Of a DNA stretch of 64,000 nt, positions 23,527 to 35,591 are shown in pieces (position 1 is the stretch's first letter; each line of letters starts with the position of its first letter). Source of the DNA: Gentiana macrophylla (Eukaryota; Streptophyta; Magnoliopsida; Gentianales; Gentianaceae); NCBI GenBank assembly GCA_026214975.1, contig CM047805.1, positions 8,394,463 through 8,458,462 of the forward strand, given 5' to 3'. The position numbers and the translations under genes were made by a program. The notes under the pieces were generated by a model. That model had not been told where the DNA came from, made no database searches, and was given only the letters and a program-made list of their open reading frames with translations.

Positions 23527-25609
23527 TTGAAAACGATTGCAAAACAAAATCTTGACGAAATCCTGCTCATCCAAAGTCAAAGCATTCAAGATTTTCCAAA
23601 AGAATTCCAAATTCAGAAATCAATGGAGCAATACAATATTGATGATGGAATCACCACAAGCCTGGATGAATTTTGTCAAAAGTATTCAAACTCCACTCTA
23701 TCAAAACGGATTGTGAACAAGATCAAGAAGATTCGAGGATTGGAAAACTTGATTGATACAAAAGTCACTACTTTGAATCCAGACGGAATTAGAGACTTCT
23801 ACAAAAATGCCGAAATCATCAATAATGGAATAAGCTTCAAAACGACAGTTGAAGATAAGAGCTTTACTATTGATGAACAGTTGCTTTCACTAGTGTTTGG
23901 CTTGGACATAATCGGAGAATCTTCATATCTTACGTTTGGAAATGAAGAAAAAGGCAAGCTTTGGAGTGTTACTGCAGTCAACAAAGAAGAGAAGAACTTC
24001 ATCGGATCCATCTATCAGCAAAAACAAGAATTCGCATTCTTGACGATTCTTTTGTCCAAAAATGTCATTGGTCATGCCAGGAATTTCTACACTCTCTCAA
24101 CGAGATAAACTAAAACTGATATATGCTATTTTGTTTGAAGAGAGATTTGATTGGAACAAATTTGTTCTCAATTAATTGATAAAACATATTTCGACGAGAA
24201 AGAAAGAGTCAAAGAAAGAAAAGCTACCGGAGAAAAGTCATATTGATTGAAAAAGGGATTCACTTTTCCAGTTCAAAAATACTAGATCATTTCTCTATTT
24301 CAACATCCACAAGAACAAAAGTGGAACACAAATCAGTGTCCACTAGAGTGAAGAAAAGGAAGATTGTTGAAGAAGAATCAAGTGAAGTTTCAGATTCAAG
24401 TTCAAGTGGAACTGTGAATTTAGATGAAAGGACTCTCAGAAGACAAATGAGGGCTTGGAACAAATTTCAGAAAAAAGAGAAACTGAAACTGAAGAAGTAA
24501 TTCAAATTGAGGATGAGACAGAAGAGAGTGAACAGAATGAGACTGAAGAAAGTGAGCTTGGCGAAACTTAGGAAAGGGAAACTGAAGGAAGCGAGATTGA
24601 TAAAACTGAAGAAAGTGAACCTCCAACTGAGATACATGGAGAGTACACTGATGAATAAAGGGAAGCTTTGGAAGATGGTGAATTTTGTGAGGCTGTATAT
24701 GAAAAGGAACTGACAATTCATGAAACTCATTTTTATTAGCCTAAAATCGGTTCCTCATCAAAAGTCCATGAAGCATCCACAAGTCAAGTCTTGAAAACAT
24801 CTAAACATCTCAAAGAATCCAATCAAAACAATTGAAGAAAAATTAAAAAAGTGAAAGAAATCATTGAAGGTGTGATGCAGACTCTACAGCAGAGACTTTA
24901 CAATCTACATGACCTCATTGGAAGATCTCATTACTCAGGCTTGAACGAATATTCCAATCTCATCACCCTGCGTAAGTTATTTGAAGAAAGCTATCGCTTA
25001 TCATCAAACAAGGGGGAAGATGAAGCTGGTGAAGCCGGTGATGAAGTTAAAGGTGATGATAAAGCTGAAGAAATCTATGCCAAACAGTTGGTGATAGAAC
25101 AAGACAAACAAGTAGATGCTGATCTACTTGCAATTCAACAGAATGGAGAAGCAGTTGATAGTTTGATTGAAGAACTGATCGTAGAAGAAACCTTCAAAGA
25201 AACAAGAACTGAGGAAGATGAAGAGACCTCAGTTAGAGTTGTGATGAATATCAGAAGGAAACTTGCAATCTGTATCAGACTGAAAGAATGTCTAAATTCA
25301 GTAGAAGATAATGAGACAACAACTAAGGGGGAAGCTGAATTGAAACCAGAAAGGATAGCTGAAAAGAAAAACTTAATCTCATTTCAGAAGAAGAAGAGAA
25401 AATGATGAATGAGGAAATCAAGGAAATGGTGATCAAACTCAAGAACCAAGACAATGAAGAGGCTAATTAGTTGATCAGTGAATATCTGGAAATCAAGCCT
25501 AGAGACGGAGAATCAAAAGAAGAAGGAAAAGAAAGAAGACTCCTAGAAACCAAAAGAAGTATTTTCCTTGGAGAAAAGATGTTGGCACTTGAAAAAGAAA
25601 AGTTGTAAT
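23527..25609 (+). pseudogene. Env-like region of Sirevirus S
   Basis: The best frame (23527-24108) runs to 193 codons. It holds LNPDGIRDFYKNAEI and FTIDEQLLSLVFGLD, similar to the (V)REFYAN and F...LGL motifs of plant transposon proteins found in Sirevirus env-like frames, then NVIGHARNFYTLS. One frameshift later it continues with YAILFEERFDWNKF. The rest (24243-25609) is a very acidic, Glu/Lys-rich tail with likely coiled coils and several frame breaks, ending ALEKEKL. In the family these frames lie 3' of pol and their role is unproven; no membrane segment or signal peptide is clear here. No working product is expected. Confidence 0.7.
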
Positions 25610-25754
25610 CTATTCAGTTTTAACCCAGTTTGTTTTAAACTTTACTCTTGTAATGAATTCAGCTGTTCTAATTTGTTATCTTAATTTGATTTGTTGTGAT
25701 TTCTTGCATTATTCTTTTATTATTGCTTTTAGGGAGGGTTATGATACATCATCA
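25610..25754 (+). other. 3' untranslated stretch of S
   Basis: T-rich, no frame. It leads into CATCATCAAAA (25747-25757) and the polypurine tract. Confidence 0.5.
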
Positions 25755-25767
25755 AAAAGGGGGAAAT
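25755..25767 (+). other. Polypurine tract of S
   Basis: AAAAGGGGGAAAT directly precedes the 3' LTR. It lies within an inverted repeat, CATCATCAAAA (25747-25757) and TTTTGATGATG (25788-25798), that spans the LTR edge. Confidence 0.85.
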
Positions 25768-27410
25768 TTTTGGAAATATTATGTATGTTTTGATGATGAT
25801 TCATCACGTAATTAGACAAATCACTTACAACCCATAATGATGAAGTCATAACTAACTGTTATAGTGCATAATGGAAGAAGAAGCAAGAAATGGTCTAGAG
25901 AAAATGTATAAGTTCTATTTAGAGTCTGAACCTTGTATAGGTTGTTTCAGACAAGCATTGTAATAGAATAGGAACTAGGCAAACAGCTGAGTCACAACAA
26001 GAAAACCGAGTATACTTATAAAGAACTGAGGGATATAGACTCAGTTGTCGAAGACTGAAGAACTGAGGTGGCAAACTCAATTAGAAGCTGATTAAGTCGT
26101 GACTATAAGTCAGGATTCAGGCAAGTCTGTGGTGACATGAAACTGAACTATATATCATGTAAACTAAATAATCTTAAGGACAAAGATTATCAGTTACCAA
26201 GAAAAGAAGAGACTGAATGGTGTCCTCTGACTTAGTCAATTATAGTCAGATGTAAAGTATACAAGGTGCTCAGTTTTGAAGTAGTGTAGAAAACTGTGTT
26301 AAGGCCTTGTTAAACTTGAATTAACTATACGACAAAGGTCGTACATATGAAGGTCTGATAAACGACAAGTGTAACGGCTACAAGAGCTAGTGACCGTTAC
26401 ATCACCCCTATAAATACACAAGAGAATCACCAGGAGGAGAAAGAGAGAAGGATCAGAAAAAGAGCTTTACAAGCGCATATCCAAAGATCCAGATCCAGAA
26501 AATCAGATAATATATATCTAGAAAAGTGGAAGCCAACGGAATTGCCTTGAAGATTTCAAAGAAAGATCCAAAGAACCCGTTAAGGGGAAAGAAGGCATCT
26601 TGGATCTACAAAGCCGAGATCCGGAAGAATCAGACGACTCAACGAATTAATCTCTTGATTAATTCTAAACCTAACCTTTGAAAAAGGGTTGGCTGTGCAT
26701 AGTTTGAAGAGAGCAATTCCACCTTTCTTCATACGGTGGCAACTTGGTTGCCACAGCTATTGGTGTAGTCTGCGGACTGTGTGTGTGTTAGTGGTCAGCT
26801 GATGAAGGAGCAATTCCACCTCCGAAAGATCAGTGTGCAGAATGAAGGGAGCAATCCTACCTTTCTTCATTATGTGTAGACAGTGAAACTAGGGTGTCGT
26901 GAAGGACTATCATTGTGCTAGGATTTTGTAACGGTTATCTCAAGATTCTAGTGATACCTCCTACACCACAGGAGAAGGGGAGACATACGGGATTACACCA
27001 CCCGGAACTTCCAGAAACAAATCTTGTGTTGATTTACTTTATGCATTTATATTCTTGCTGTGATTGATTTAATTCTTGTTATCTTCACACTCAGCAAACG
27101 TCAGACACTAAGTCAGCATAAAACTGATACATAGGAGATTCAGATCTTTATTGTCACATCTATCGCACTAAAGGCTAGTTATATCCGCTGCCAGTTAACA
27201 AGACTAAATATAAGTCAGTATTGACTTATACTCAGTTGAGTTAGCTGAACTCCGCACAAGTTAAAGGACAGGAACATAACTGAGCTGAGCATCAGTTTGA
27301 GTTTGGCAAAAACTCAGTTCCTGGGGCTTTTTAAGCTTTAGGAAAGTTTTTTGTGACAAGTTTATTCACCCCCCCTCTAAACTTGTGTTAGCCTTTCCAA
27401 GGGACCAACA
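25768..27410 (+). repeat. 3' LTR of S
   Basis: It begins TTTTGGAAATATT (the usual TG has become TT) and ends GGGACCAACA, followed by ATATA. It holds the unbroken counterpart of the site where C2 entered the 5' LTR. Confidence 0.92.
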
Positions 27411-27415
27411 ATATA

Positions 27416-28566
27416 TGACTGTACCTCCTGGTTTTACCAACACTCACACTCAAGGTAAGGTTTGTAAACTGAAAATCTCTATATGGCCTAAAGCAGTCCC
27501 CAAGAGCATGGTTTGGCAAACTTACTACTGTGGTTAAAGCTGCTGGATATCATCAGTGCAACTCAGATCACACGATGTTTATTAAGACAACCAATAAGAG
27601 AAGATCCATCCTTATTGTCTATGTGGATGATATCATCCTTACTGGTGATGACCCTGCTGAGATCCAACACTTGAAGACCCTACTGGCAAAGGTGGTTCAA
27701 GTAAAAGATTTGGGCTACCTCAAGTACTTCCTTGGCATGGAAATAGCAAGAAATGACCAGGGGTATCTCGGTCTCACAGAGGAAGTATGTCTTTGGACTC
27801 TTTGAAGAAAGCGGCATGCTAGGGTGCAAACCACTATCTCTCCAGAGTAGACCAGGTAATCCACTAGTGCATGGTAGTATTTACGTAAGAAAGGAACAAT
27901 ATCGAGAGACTTGTAGGAAACTCATTTATCTCTCTCATACAAGACCTGGTATTGCATATGGAGTTAGTCTTGTCAGTCAGTTCATGCATTGCCCTACTGA
28001 GCACCATTGGATCTTTGTCTGAGAATACTACGATACTTGAAGTCCACTCCTGGCCAAGGCTTGCATTTCACTAAGTCTACTGAAAGATCAGTGAAAGTCT
28101 ATACTGATGCTGACTGGGCTGGTTGCCACATAGACAGAAGATCTATCACAGGCTATTGCTCATATGTGTGGGGGTAACCTTGTCACTTGGAGAAGCAAGA
28201 AACAACCTAATGTCTCCAGAAGCAGTGCTGAAGCTGAACTCAGGGCACTTGTTTTGGGCATTTGTGAAGCTAATTGTATGGTGAAAAGGTCCTTATCGAC
28301 CTTCAAGAACCTATCATACTCTGCTGTGATAATAATTCAGCATTATGCATGGCGGAGGATCCTGTTCATCATGATAAGACAAAACATGTGGACATTGACA
28401 GACATTTCCTTAAAGAGAAGATTGATGCCAAGATCATTCAGCTTCAATATGTTCCTCAAAGCGAGCGAAATCGTTGATATCCTCACCAAGGCCATTCCAC
28501 CGCTTATATTCTGCAGACTGAGTAGAAAACTTGGCTGTATTCACATATACAACCCAGTTTGAGGGG
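27416..28566 (+). pseudogene. Copia element E, part 2: RT and RNase H
   Basis: The reading resumes with MTVPPGF. The RT catalytic motif YVDD is intact at 27620-27631 (within LIVYVDDIILTGDD), followed by VKDLGYLKYFLGMEIA. After a frameshift at ~27780 it goes on through RKLIYLSHTRPGIAYGVSLV. RNase H shows TDADWAG (28100-28125), SAEAELRA (28218-28240), then a frame change to CCDNNSALCMAEDPVHHDKT and HVDIDRHFLKEK (28380-28425) and the end ADILTK-like text near 28480. With part 1 this is one Copia gag-pol split by S. Frameshifts and stops make it inactive. Confidence 0.87.
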
Positions 28567-28868
28567 GTGTGTGGAAATATTGGAAATATTACATTACATT
28601 ACGTGAAATATTACATTACTTGTAACACGTTACCTACTTGTAACATGACATATTAATTGTAGTGTATAAACAATTAATATGTCATAAAGTAACTATACTT
28701 TGTCTTATTGTGCTCTAGCGGACTCTAGCACTTATTCTAGCCGACTCTAGCATTTAGTAGCATTTATTACTCTACTCATGCTCGTATCTATTTATACTCA
28801 TACTTTTATCATGAATAAAATCAAGTTGAAGTTTACTCAAGTATTATTACTTTCTCAAACTCTCTTCA
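28567..28868 (+). repeat. 3' LTR of Copia E (edges approximate)
   Basis: A G-rich tract, TTTGAGGGGG, at ~28557-28567 is the polypurine tract. The LTR follows, beginning TGTGTGGAAATATT or a few bases later, and ends near CTCTCTTCA (28868), giving about 300 bp. A TATA-like CTATTTATACT is near 28788. The right edge is inferred from where pol of element F begins. The 5' LTR is missing. Confidence 0.65.
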
Positions 28869-30245
28869 ATTTGTTTTGTAGGATTTCTAGTACATAGACA
28901 GTGGATGTTCCAGACATATGACAGGCAGTAAAGGATGGTTGACTGAATTTAAAACTTTTGATGGACCCAAAGTTACCTTTGGAGTCAAAGAAAACCCTAG
29001 TAAGACTAAGGGGGAAGGCCCCATGTTAAAGAACGAATTGAAGATTCAGAATGTGGCTTATATCAAAGGATTGAGTTTCAATCTCCTAAGCATTAGTCAA
29101 TTTTGTGACAAAGGCTACAATGTGCACTTCAAAGAAGAAGGTTTCAATGTGATTCACATACAAACCAACACAGTTGTACTGGTAGGAAAAAGAGAGGACA
29201 ATATGTATGTAGTAGATTGGAAGACAGCAAATGCAGAAACATGTCTGCTTGTCAAGAACAAACAATCACCCAACTGGATTTGGCACAGAAGGCTTACTCA
29301 CCTAAATTTCAAGACAATCAACAAGTTATCAAACAACATACTAGTAGAAGGCCTACCAGACACCACATCCAAAAAAGAAAGCCATTATGATGCTTGTCAG
29401 TAAGGAAAACAGGTCAAAATCTCCTTTAAGTCAAAGCCACATCAATCAAAAACAAGAATCATACATCAGTTGCATATGGATCTATTTGGACCAGTCACAC
29501 AAGTAAGTTTAAGTGGAAATAAGTACACTTTGGTAGTGGTTGATGAATTTTCCAAGTACACCTGGACCATTTTCATGAACAAGAAAAGAGAAACTCTCAA
29601 GAAACTACCAGATTTATTGAGAAGACTTCAAAATGAAAAGGAACTGAAGATTATCAAGATAAGATCAAATAGAGGCATAGAATTCCTAAATGAAGCAATC
29701 AGAACATATTGTGTAGCAAATGGAGTACTACATCAACTATCAACAGCAGGACTCCACAACTGAATGGAGTAGAAGAAAGAAGGAACTTAACACTTAAAGA
29801 AGCAGTTAAAACAATGTTAGCAGAAGCAAACTTACCAAAGAGATATTGGACTGAAGTAGCAAACACAACATGCTACACACAAAACAGATCTATCATCAAT
29901 AAACATCATGGAAAAACACCCTATGAAATATGGAATGGAACAAAACCTAACAAATCTCACTTACATGTTTGGATCTAAATGTTTTGATTTAAACAGGAAT
30001 CAGTTACATACCTTTGAGGAAAAAGTTTATGAAGCAATATAATTGGATATTCAGACATAGCAAAGCTTTCAGGGTACTAAACAAAAGAACCTTGGTGATT
30101 GAAGAATCAATTCATGTAGTGTTCGACGAACCAAACACTAGTGGTGAAGACTAACACACACTTGAAGAAGAAGCCACACAAAGACAAGTCTATATGGATA
30201 CAACGGTACGTACCAGCCACTATACTAAATCACTCTGTTGAAAAT
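28869..30245 (+). pseudogene. Sirevirus-like Copia F: protease to integrase fragment
   Basis: The start gives YIDSGCSRHMTG (~28897-28932), the aspartic protease active site; the Trp codon just before it is TAG. Then come ISQFCDKGYNVHF and the integrase zinc region WHRRLTHLNFKTINKL; the following CxxC has lost one Cys. The integrase core shows HMDLFGPV (29472), VDEFSKYTW and NGVEERRNLTLKEAVKTML (29762-29820) after a frameshift. The end, to ~30180, is broken and stops at the D2 LTR at 30246. The sequence is close to the D2 integrase at 45261-45655. RT and RNase H are missing. It is a decayed copy cut on both sides. Confidence 0.85.
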
Positions 30246-31591
30246 TGTTGGTCCCAGAAAAAGGTAAAAGTATAGTCGAGAGAAGGGGGGTGAATGACTA
30301 TCTTTGGAGTTTCAAGAACATTTCTTGTTTTAAAAACTTTTGGGCAGCGGATAAGTCCCTTCTTAAAAACTATTTCAAAGTAGATTATGCACATACAGAT
30401 TATGAATATAATGTAGTAAGTTAATGCTATAAAGTAAAGTGCTGAAAGTAAATAAACACAAAGGTTTATAGTGGTTCAGGGTGGTGTATTCCCTTAATCC
30501 ACTGTTCTCCTGTGATTATTGAAAGAATTCACTATTGTCTTTCACCAATACAATAGTAAGATTGTCCTTGGCTACACAAGCTTCACAATCTCTAAGATTA
30601 TTACTCATTGGCTTCAAAAGCTTCAGTGACTCAGTCTTCAACACTGCACCTTGGGAACAAATCCTTCAACAGCAATCACAAACACCACTCCTTCTCAGAT
30701 GGCTCTGATCTTGACTGGGTTGTGAATTGAATTCATAAAGAGGTTGATCAAACTCAATGATTGATGTAGAATTGTAGCTCTGAATGCTGAGTTGATCTCT
30801 AGATGTGTGCTTGTAAGTTCAGATAGAAGGCTTTAAGAAAATTGACAGAGTTTCTGCTTCTTCTTGTATATTCAAATCGTTGTTCTGTCTGTCTGTCAAT
30901 GCCTTCTATTTATAGCATTGATAATCCTTGATTTGAAAATCCGTCCGTTGGCTATTTAATGTGGAGAATAATCCTGAATTAATTCTTGATTCTTCCTTGA
31001 TGATATTCTCCTTGATTCTAGTGATCCGGATTTTCTTCAAACGCTCATCATAAAATCCATCATTGATTGACTCTACATTTAATGCTTGATCTTCTTATTT
31101 TCAGAACGTGGAAAACAAGTATGGAAAATACATTTTGCTCTGCTGTCCTTTTTGTGACCGGGGCTTGATCGGTTGAGTGAGTCTGCTCACTCAGCTGTTG
31201 CTTTTCCGGTTTACTGTTTTCTTTGATTCTTTTGATTATCCAAGCATACTTGTATTTCATTGATCCTTGATTTGTGGGAGATCAGTGTACACCATATTTG
31301 GAAGAGTTTCATCACTTGGAATGAAACTTAGACTTATCCAAGGTCATCACAGACTTCCCTGGTTATAAGTTAGTCCATATGTCTTCATACTTCTCTGCTG
31401 GTACTTGGCTGTCTCCGCCGGTTTTCTGCTTTACTTGGCCATCCTACCAACTAGAACAATACTTGTCTGACTAAACTTATACAACATGTCAGACTCTAGG
31501 TAAATACTTATACAGAGATTTCTAACTTATTTCAGACTTGGTATAACAGCTAGTATGGCCATCATCAAAACATAATAAAATGTTCCTAACA
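30246..31591 (-). repeat. 3' LTR of D2
   Basis: Plus-strand edges are TGTTGGTCCC and TTCCTAACA. The TATA box is at 30906-30915 (CTATAAATAG on minus). It matches 1771-3198 and 50364-51754. Confidence 0.9.
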
Positions 31592-31613
31592 ATTCCCCCT
31601 TTTTGATGATGCC
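31592..31613 (-). other. Polypurine tract of D2
   Basis: On minus the sequence reads GGCATCATCAAAAAGGGGGA and then AT at the LTR edge. GGCATCATCAAAAA pairs with TTTTGATGATGGCC just inside the LTR (31557-31570). Confidence 0.85.
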
Positions 31614-33240
31614 AAAACTCTCGTAAGCATGAACATAAGTAAACATGAATTCATATGATAAAGAAAAAAAAACTCAAAAAATTTATTCATCCATAAAGGG
31701 CAATAAAAAGTTCAAAGGCAAAAGGTTATTACAACTACTTCTTCTCTTCAAACCTGATGCCTTTGCCTTTGGAGCTTTCAGGCTTCTTGCTGCTTTCCCG
31801 TTTTTTGGTAGCATCAAACTTGTCTTCCAGAATCTTGTTTGTTGCTTCAGAAACTTGTATGAGGGTGTCAAGTTGCTGCTTTGAATCATCAAGGATCCCA
31901 TCAAGAGTCTTGATTTGAAGAGTATGCTCAATTCGAGTATCAACCAGGGGGTTTAGCTTGTTATCAAGTGCTCCTACTAGATGCTCAAGATTTGCCTGAA
32001 CATGATGGGGAATCATAGATGATAGTTTTCATAGCATGTCTCCTTGTCTCTCCATCACAACATCCTAGATCTTAATGTGTTTAATCAGGGCCTCAAATTT
32101 GTGATCCATGGTGGCATATCTGCTTCTCAAAACAGTTTGGAGACTTTCTCTGCTTAGATTTTGTCTTTCCATGTCCATAATCAGTGGATTGATATCCAGA
32201 TTGAAAGCTCTGTCTGGATCTTCCTGTGCTGGTGCTGGTGCATCAGCCTGTTCTTCTTCTTATTGTTCTTCTTCAATCTCTGAGTTGTCCAAAGGATTCC
32301 TTTTCTAGATTTTTTTGAACCTTTGGTTTCTTTCTTTGACCTGAGGCCTTTCTACTTGGTTGCCTTCTCTTACTTCCACCTGTTACTTTTGGCTGTTTGA
32401 CATAGGTAAACACGATTTTTACATCGTGCAATTTATGGAGTTTCACAAATGGTATGCTCAAACACTAAATCAGATAGTGAAGTTCAATCCCATAGAATTC
32501 TTCACCCAAAAAATTGTCTTCTTCTTTCTCTTCTTTGTTATACCTTGCTCAGCCATTGTTTCTTCTACTTTGATTTGCTCTCTAACTATTTTAAAATTGT
32601 AGGCAGCCCAGTAAATTGTAGCCCATTGTAGATGATTCCCATGAGTCTCATTCTCACCTCTGTCATTACATCAATGGCTCCTAATTTGCCTTCAACATTT
32701 TTCCCAATTATTAAGTTGAATTCATTGAAGGGCTTTTTGAGAGCAGATCTCGGACAGTTGAGCTTTTTGTTTGCTGTAGTGGCATCTTTTGCAATTTCCA
32801 ACCACAGATCATTTATGTCTCGGTGGACTAACCCAACCAGTGCATACCCCTCATTTGAGAGCTTGAGATGCTGGAGAATAGCTTCTGCTGTTATCACCAC
32901 TTCATGGTTGTTGACCGTAGCAACTATTTAGTCTTCACCCATCTCTATGTCTTCTTCAGCAAACAGCCCAGATACAAACTTGGCGGTTTTCCAAAAAGAG
33001 ACGAGGCTTTCATAACAAATACCATTGATAGGCGGATTGAGGAAGGTCATTAATCCAAGATTGTTGCATCCATCCACCAACCTTTGTGCTTGTGGATCAT
33101 TATTGCACAAATTTAGGCAGTGTTTTTCTTGAAAGAAAGAGCCTGTAGCAATCGATTTCTCATATTGCTTTCCAGATTGTGTGTTAGAAGAAGATGAAGC
33201 CATTGCCTTAGAAAATTTGAGAGGAGAAAACATTCAATTT
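31614..33240 (-). pseudogene. Env-like region of D2
   Basis: On minus the frame starts near 33233 (or the in-frame Met at 33203, MASSSSNTQSGKQYEKSIA). It continues with DPQAQRLVDGCNNLGLMTFL and, in the next frame (32900-32586), ILQHLKLSNEGYALVGLVHR and RMRLMGIIYNGLQFTG. A basic stretch, GGSKRRQPSRKASGQRKKPK, lies at ~32370-32310. The 3' part (32016-31735) is a charged coiled coil ending SSKGKGIRFEEKK. Position between RNase H and the polypurine tract is where Sireviruses carry their env-like frame. It is unlike the env-like region of S in sequence. Frame breaks near 32910, 32500 and 32150 make it inactive. Function in the family is unproven. Confidence 0.65.
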
Positions 33241-33890
33241 TTTAGAGAAAATAGGGTTTATAGAATGCAAGACAGCGTAAAGAATTCTGAAAACCTCTAA
33301 GTGTTGTTCATATAGGAGAAGTTTTGATCGTGTGAAAACGGTTGAATATGGAAGGATTTTGGTGAAGTAATGGCGTGATTTTATGTATATAAATCACGGT
33401 TTTTGAGTGTAGTAGGGAGAGGATTGAGATATGTAATGATAAAACCCGGGAATCGAGGTGTTTCCATCATTCCTTCAATTCAAATAATAACCTCCACGAT
33501 GTAAAATAAAATCCACGTGGGTAATCTTCCATAAAATAATTTTCCATAAATTCTATGATTTGTCACATGTATAAAACTAATTTTGTTCACACTCTGCTTC
33601 ACTGGTTTCTCCAAGTATATAACGGTGAAGTGACTCAGCTGGTCACTGGCCGGTGTAGTGACTTCTTTGTTGAGCTGCTCTATAAATCTATTCCTAACAA
33701 TCAGAGAAGTGAACTCTGCTGGTTACCAGTGCCTTACCTGCTAAGTGAGCGCACCCTAAATGGCAAAGGTTCAGTCAGCCGGTGGAGTAACTCTACTGAT
33801 TACTCCAGTTAGATCCTCCTTATAACTTAATCAATTTCAATCTCCCCAACTCAGTTCTCAACTTACAAAATCTTTCATGACGGAGTGGTT
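33241..33890 (-). other. Spacer between RNase H and env-like region of D2
   Basis: AT-rich, without a credible frame on either strand. Its place suggests it belongs to D2 (leader of the env-like message), but nothing confirms this. Confidence 0.4.
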
Positions 33891-35586
33891 TTGTGAAGAT
33901 ATCAGCCAATTGATCTTCAGTAGGTATGTAACTCAAGATAACATCTTTTTTTTCCACATGATCTCAGATAAAATGATGTCTCACATCAATATGCTTTGTT
34001 CTTGAGTGAAGTACATGATTTTCTGTTATTGATATTGCACTTATTTTGTCGCACATAATTGGAATTGTCTTCTCTTCTATGCCATAGTCTCTTAGCTGTT
34101 GTCTGTTCCATAATACTTGTGCACAACAACTTCCTGCTACTATATATTCTGCTTCATCTGTTGAAGTGGATATTGAATTTTTCTTCTTGCTAAACCATGA
34201 TACTAGTTTGCTGCCTAGCATCTGACAAGTTCCTGAAGTGCTTTTTCTATCAATCTTACATCAAGCATAGTCTGAATCTGAATAGGATATCAATTTGAGT
34301 CCTCCATCTTTCGGATACCAAATTCCTACATTAACTGTGTGTTTCAGATACTTGATGATCCTCTTGGCTGCTAGCAAATGAGATTCCTTTGGTTGAGTTT
34401 GGAATCTTGTACATACTCCTACTACAAAGCTATATCAGGTCTGCTTGCAGTCAAATAAAGTAGTGATCCAATAATTCCTCTATATAACTTTTGATCAACG
34501 TTTTTTCCATTTCATCGTTCCCAAGGATAGCTCTTGTACACATTGGTTTATCTAATGTTCCACTTGTGTCCATACCATATTTATGTATCAAGTCCTTTAT
34601 ATACTTGGCTTGATTGATAAAGATGCCATCCTCCATTTGTTTCACTTGTAAACCAAGAAAATTATTGAGCTCTCCTATCATGCTCATTTGAAATTTACCT
34701 TTCATTAGATTTGCAAATTTCTCACATAGCTTTTCATCTTCTGTTCCAAAAATAATGTCATCAACATAGATCTGAACTAAAAAAAATGCTTGTTCCTTCT
34801 TCTAGATTGAAGAGAGTCTTGTCAATAGTTCCTTTGCTGAATCCATTATTGATTAATAATTGTGACAATGTCTCATACCAGGCTCTAAGTGCCTGTTTGA
34901 GTCCATATAGTGTCTTTTTGAATTTGTATACTTTATCTTCCTTCCTTTGAGTTGGAAACCATGGGGTTGTTCCACATATACTTCTTCTTCTAAGAGTCCA
35001 TTCAGAAATGCACTCTTGACATCCATTTGATATACTTTGAAGTCCTTGTGGGCTGGAAAAGCTAGGAAGAGTCTGATTTCTTACAATCTTGCAACAGGTG
35101 CAAAGGTTTCATCATAATATATTCCTTCTGCTTGAGAGTATCCCTTTTGCAACTAGCCTTGCTTTGTTTCTTACAACAGTTCCTTGTTCATCCATCATGT
35201 TTCTGAAAACCCATTTTGTTCCAATTATGTTTTCCATGTCAGGTCTATCTACAAGTTCCCAGACCTCATTTCTCTCAAATTCATTGAGCTTTTCTTGAAT
35301 AGCTGTAATCCAATCAGAATCTTGACTTGCATCATCAATGGTCTTGGGTTCCACTTGTGATAGAAAACAAGTTACCATACTTTCTAGTTGTCTTATGGTT
35401 CTGACTCCTGCATGAACATCTCCAATGACTTGTTATTCAGGGCGATCTTTCAGCCAATTCAAGTCAGGTTGAAGTTGCTCTTGATCTGGTTCTTCCACAG
35501 CTCCTGCTTATGCATCAACTTCATGATCTTGTGTTGGTGCCTCTGGTGTTGTATAAACTGGTACTCCATCTTGATTACCAAATGTG
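33891..35586 (-). pseudogene. Copia D2 reverse transcriptase and RNase H
   Basis: On minus: the RT start, WITAIQEKLNEFERNEVWEL and GTKWVFRNMMDEQG (35320-35190), VVRNKARLVAKG, then after a shift YDETFAPVA and [20 protein letters not shown] (35035-34970). The catalytic YVDD is intact at 34768-34757, within VQIYVDDIIFGTEDEK. GELNNFLGLQVKQMEDGIF follows. RNase H (34221-33964) shows LVSWFSKKKNSISTSTDEAE and CDKISAISITENHVLHSRTK with HIDVRHHF. The RT text matches the Sirevirus type. Breaks near 35140, 34800, 34440 and 34260 inactivate it. Upstream it is cut by the family B LTR at 35592. Confidence 0.88.
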
Positions 35587-35591
35587 TGGTC
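35587..35591. repeat. Target site duplication TGGTC, left of B LTR1
   Basis: TGGTC also follows LTR1 at 38910-38914 and follows LTR2 at 45261-45265. Confidence 0.88.

Larger units (their letters stand above)
19205..27410 (+). mobile_element. Sirevirus S: LTRs, gag parts and env-like region, no pol
   Basis: The element is bounded by the TSD ATATA. It has a 5' LTR (19205-22409, broken by a solo LTR), a tRNA-Met primer site, part of gag, an env-like region, a polypurine tract and a 3' LTR (25768-27410). Protease, integrase, RT and RNase H are absent, and so are the UBN2 core and zinc knuckle of gag. It inserted in the RT of Copia E. The retained env-like region is the mark of Sireviruses. The LTRs differ at many places, so it is not a recent insertion. 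Movement must have relied on pol from a complete relative, or pol was lost after insertion. Confidence 0.9.
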
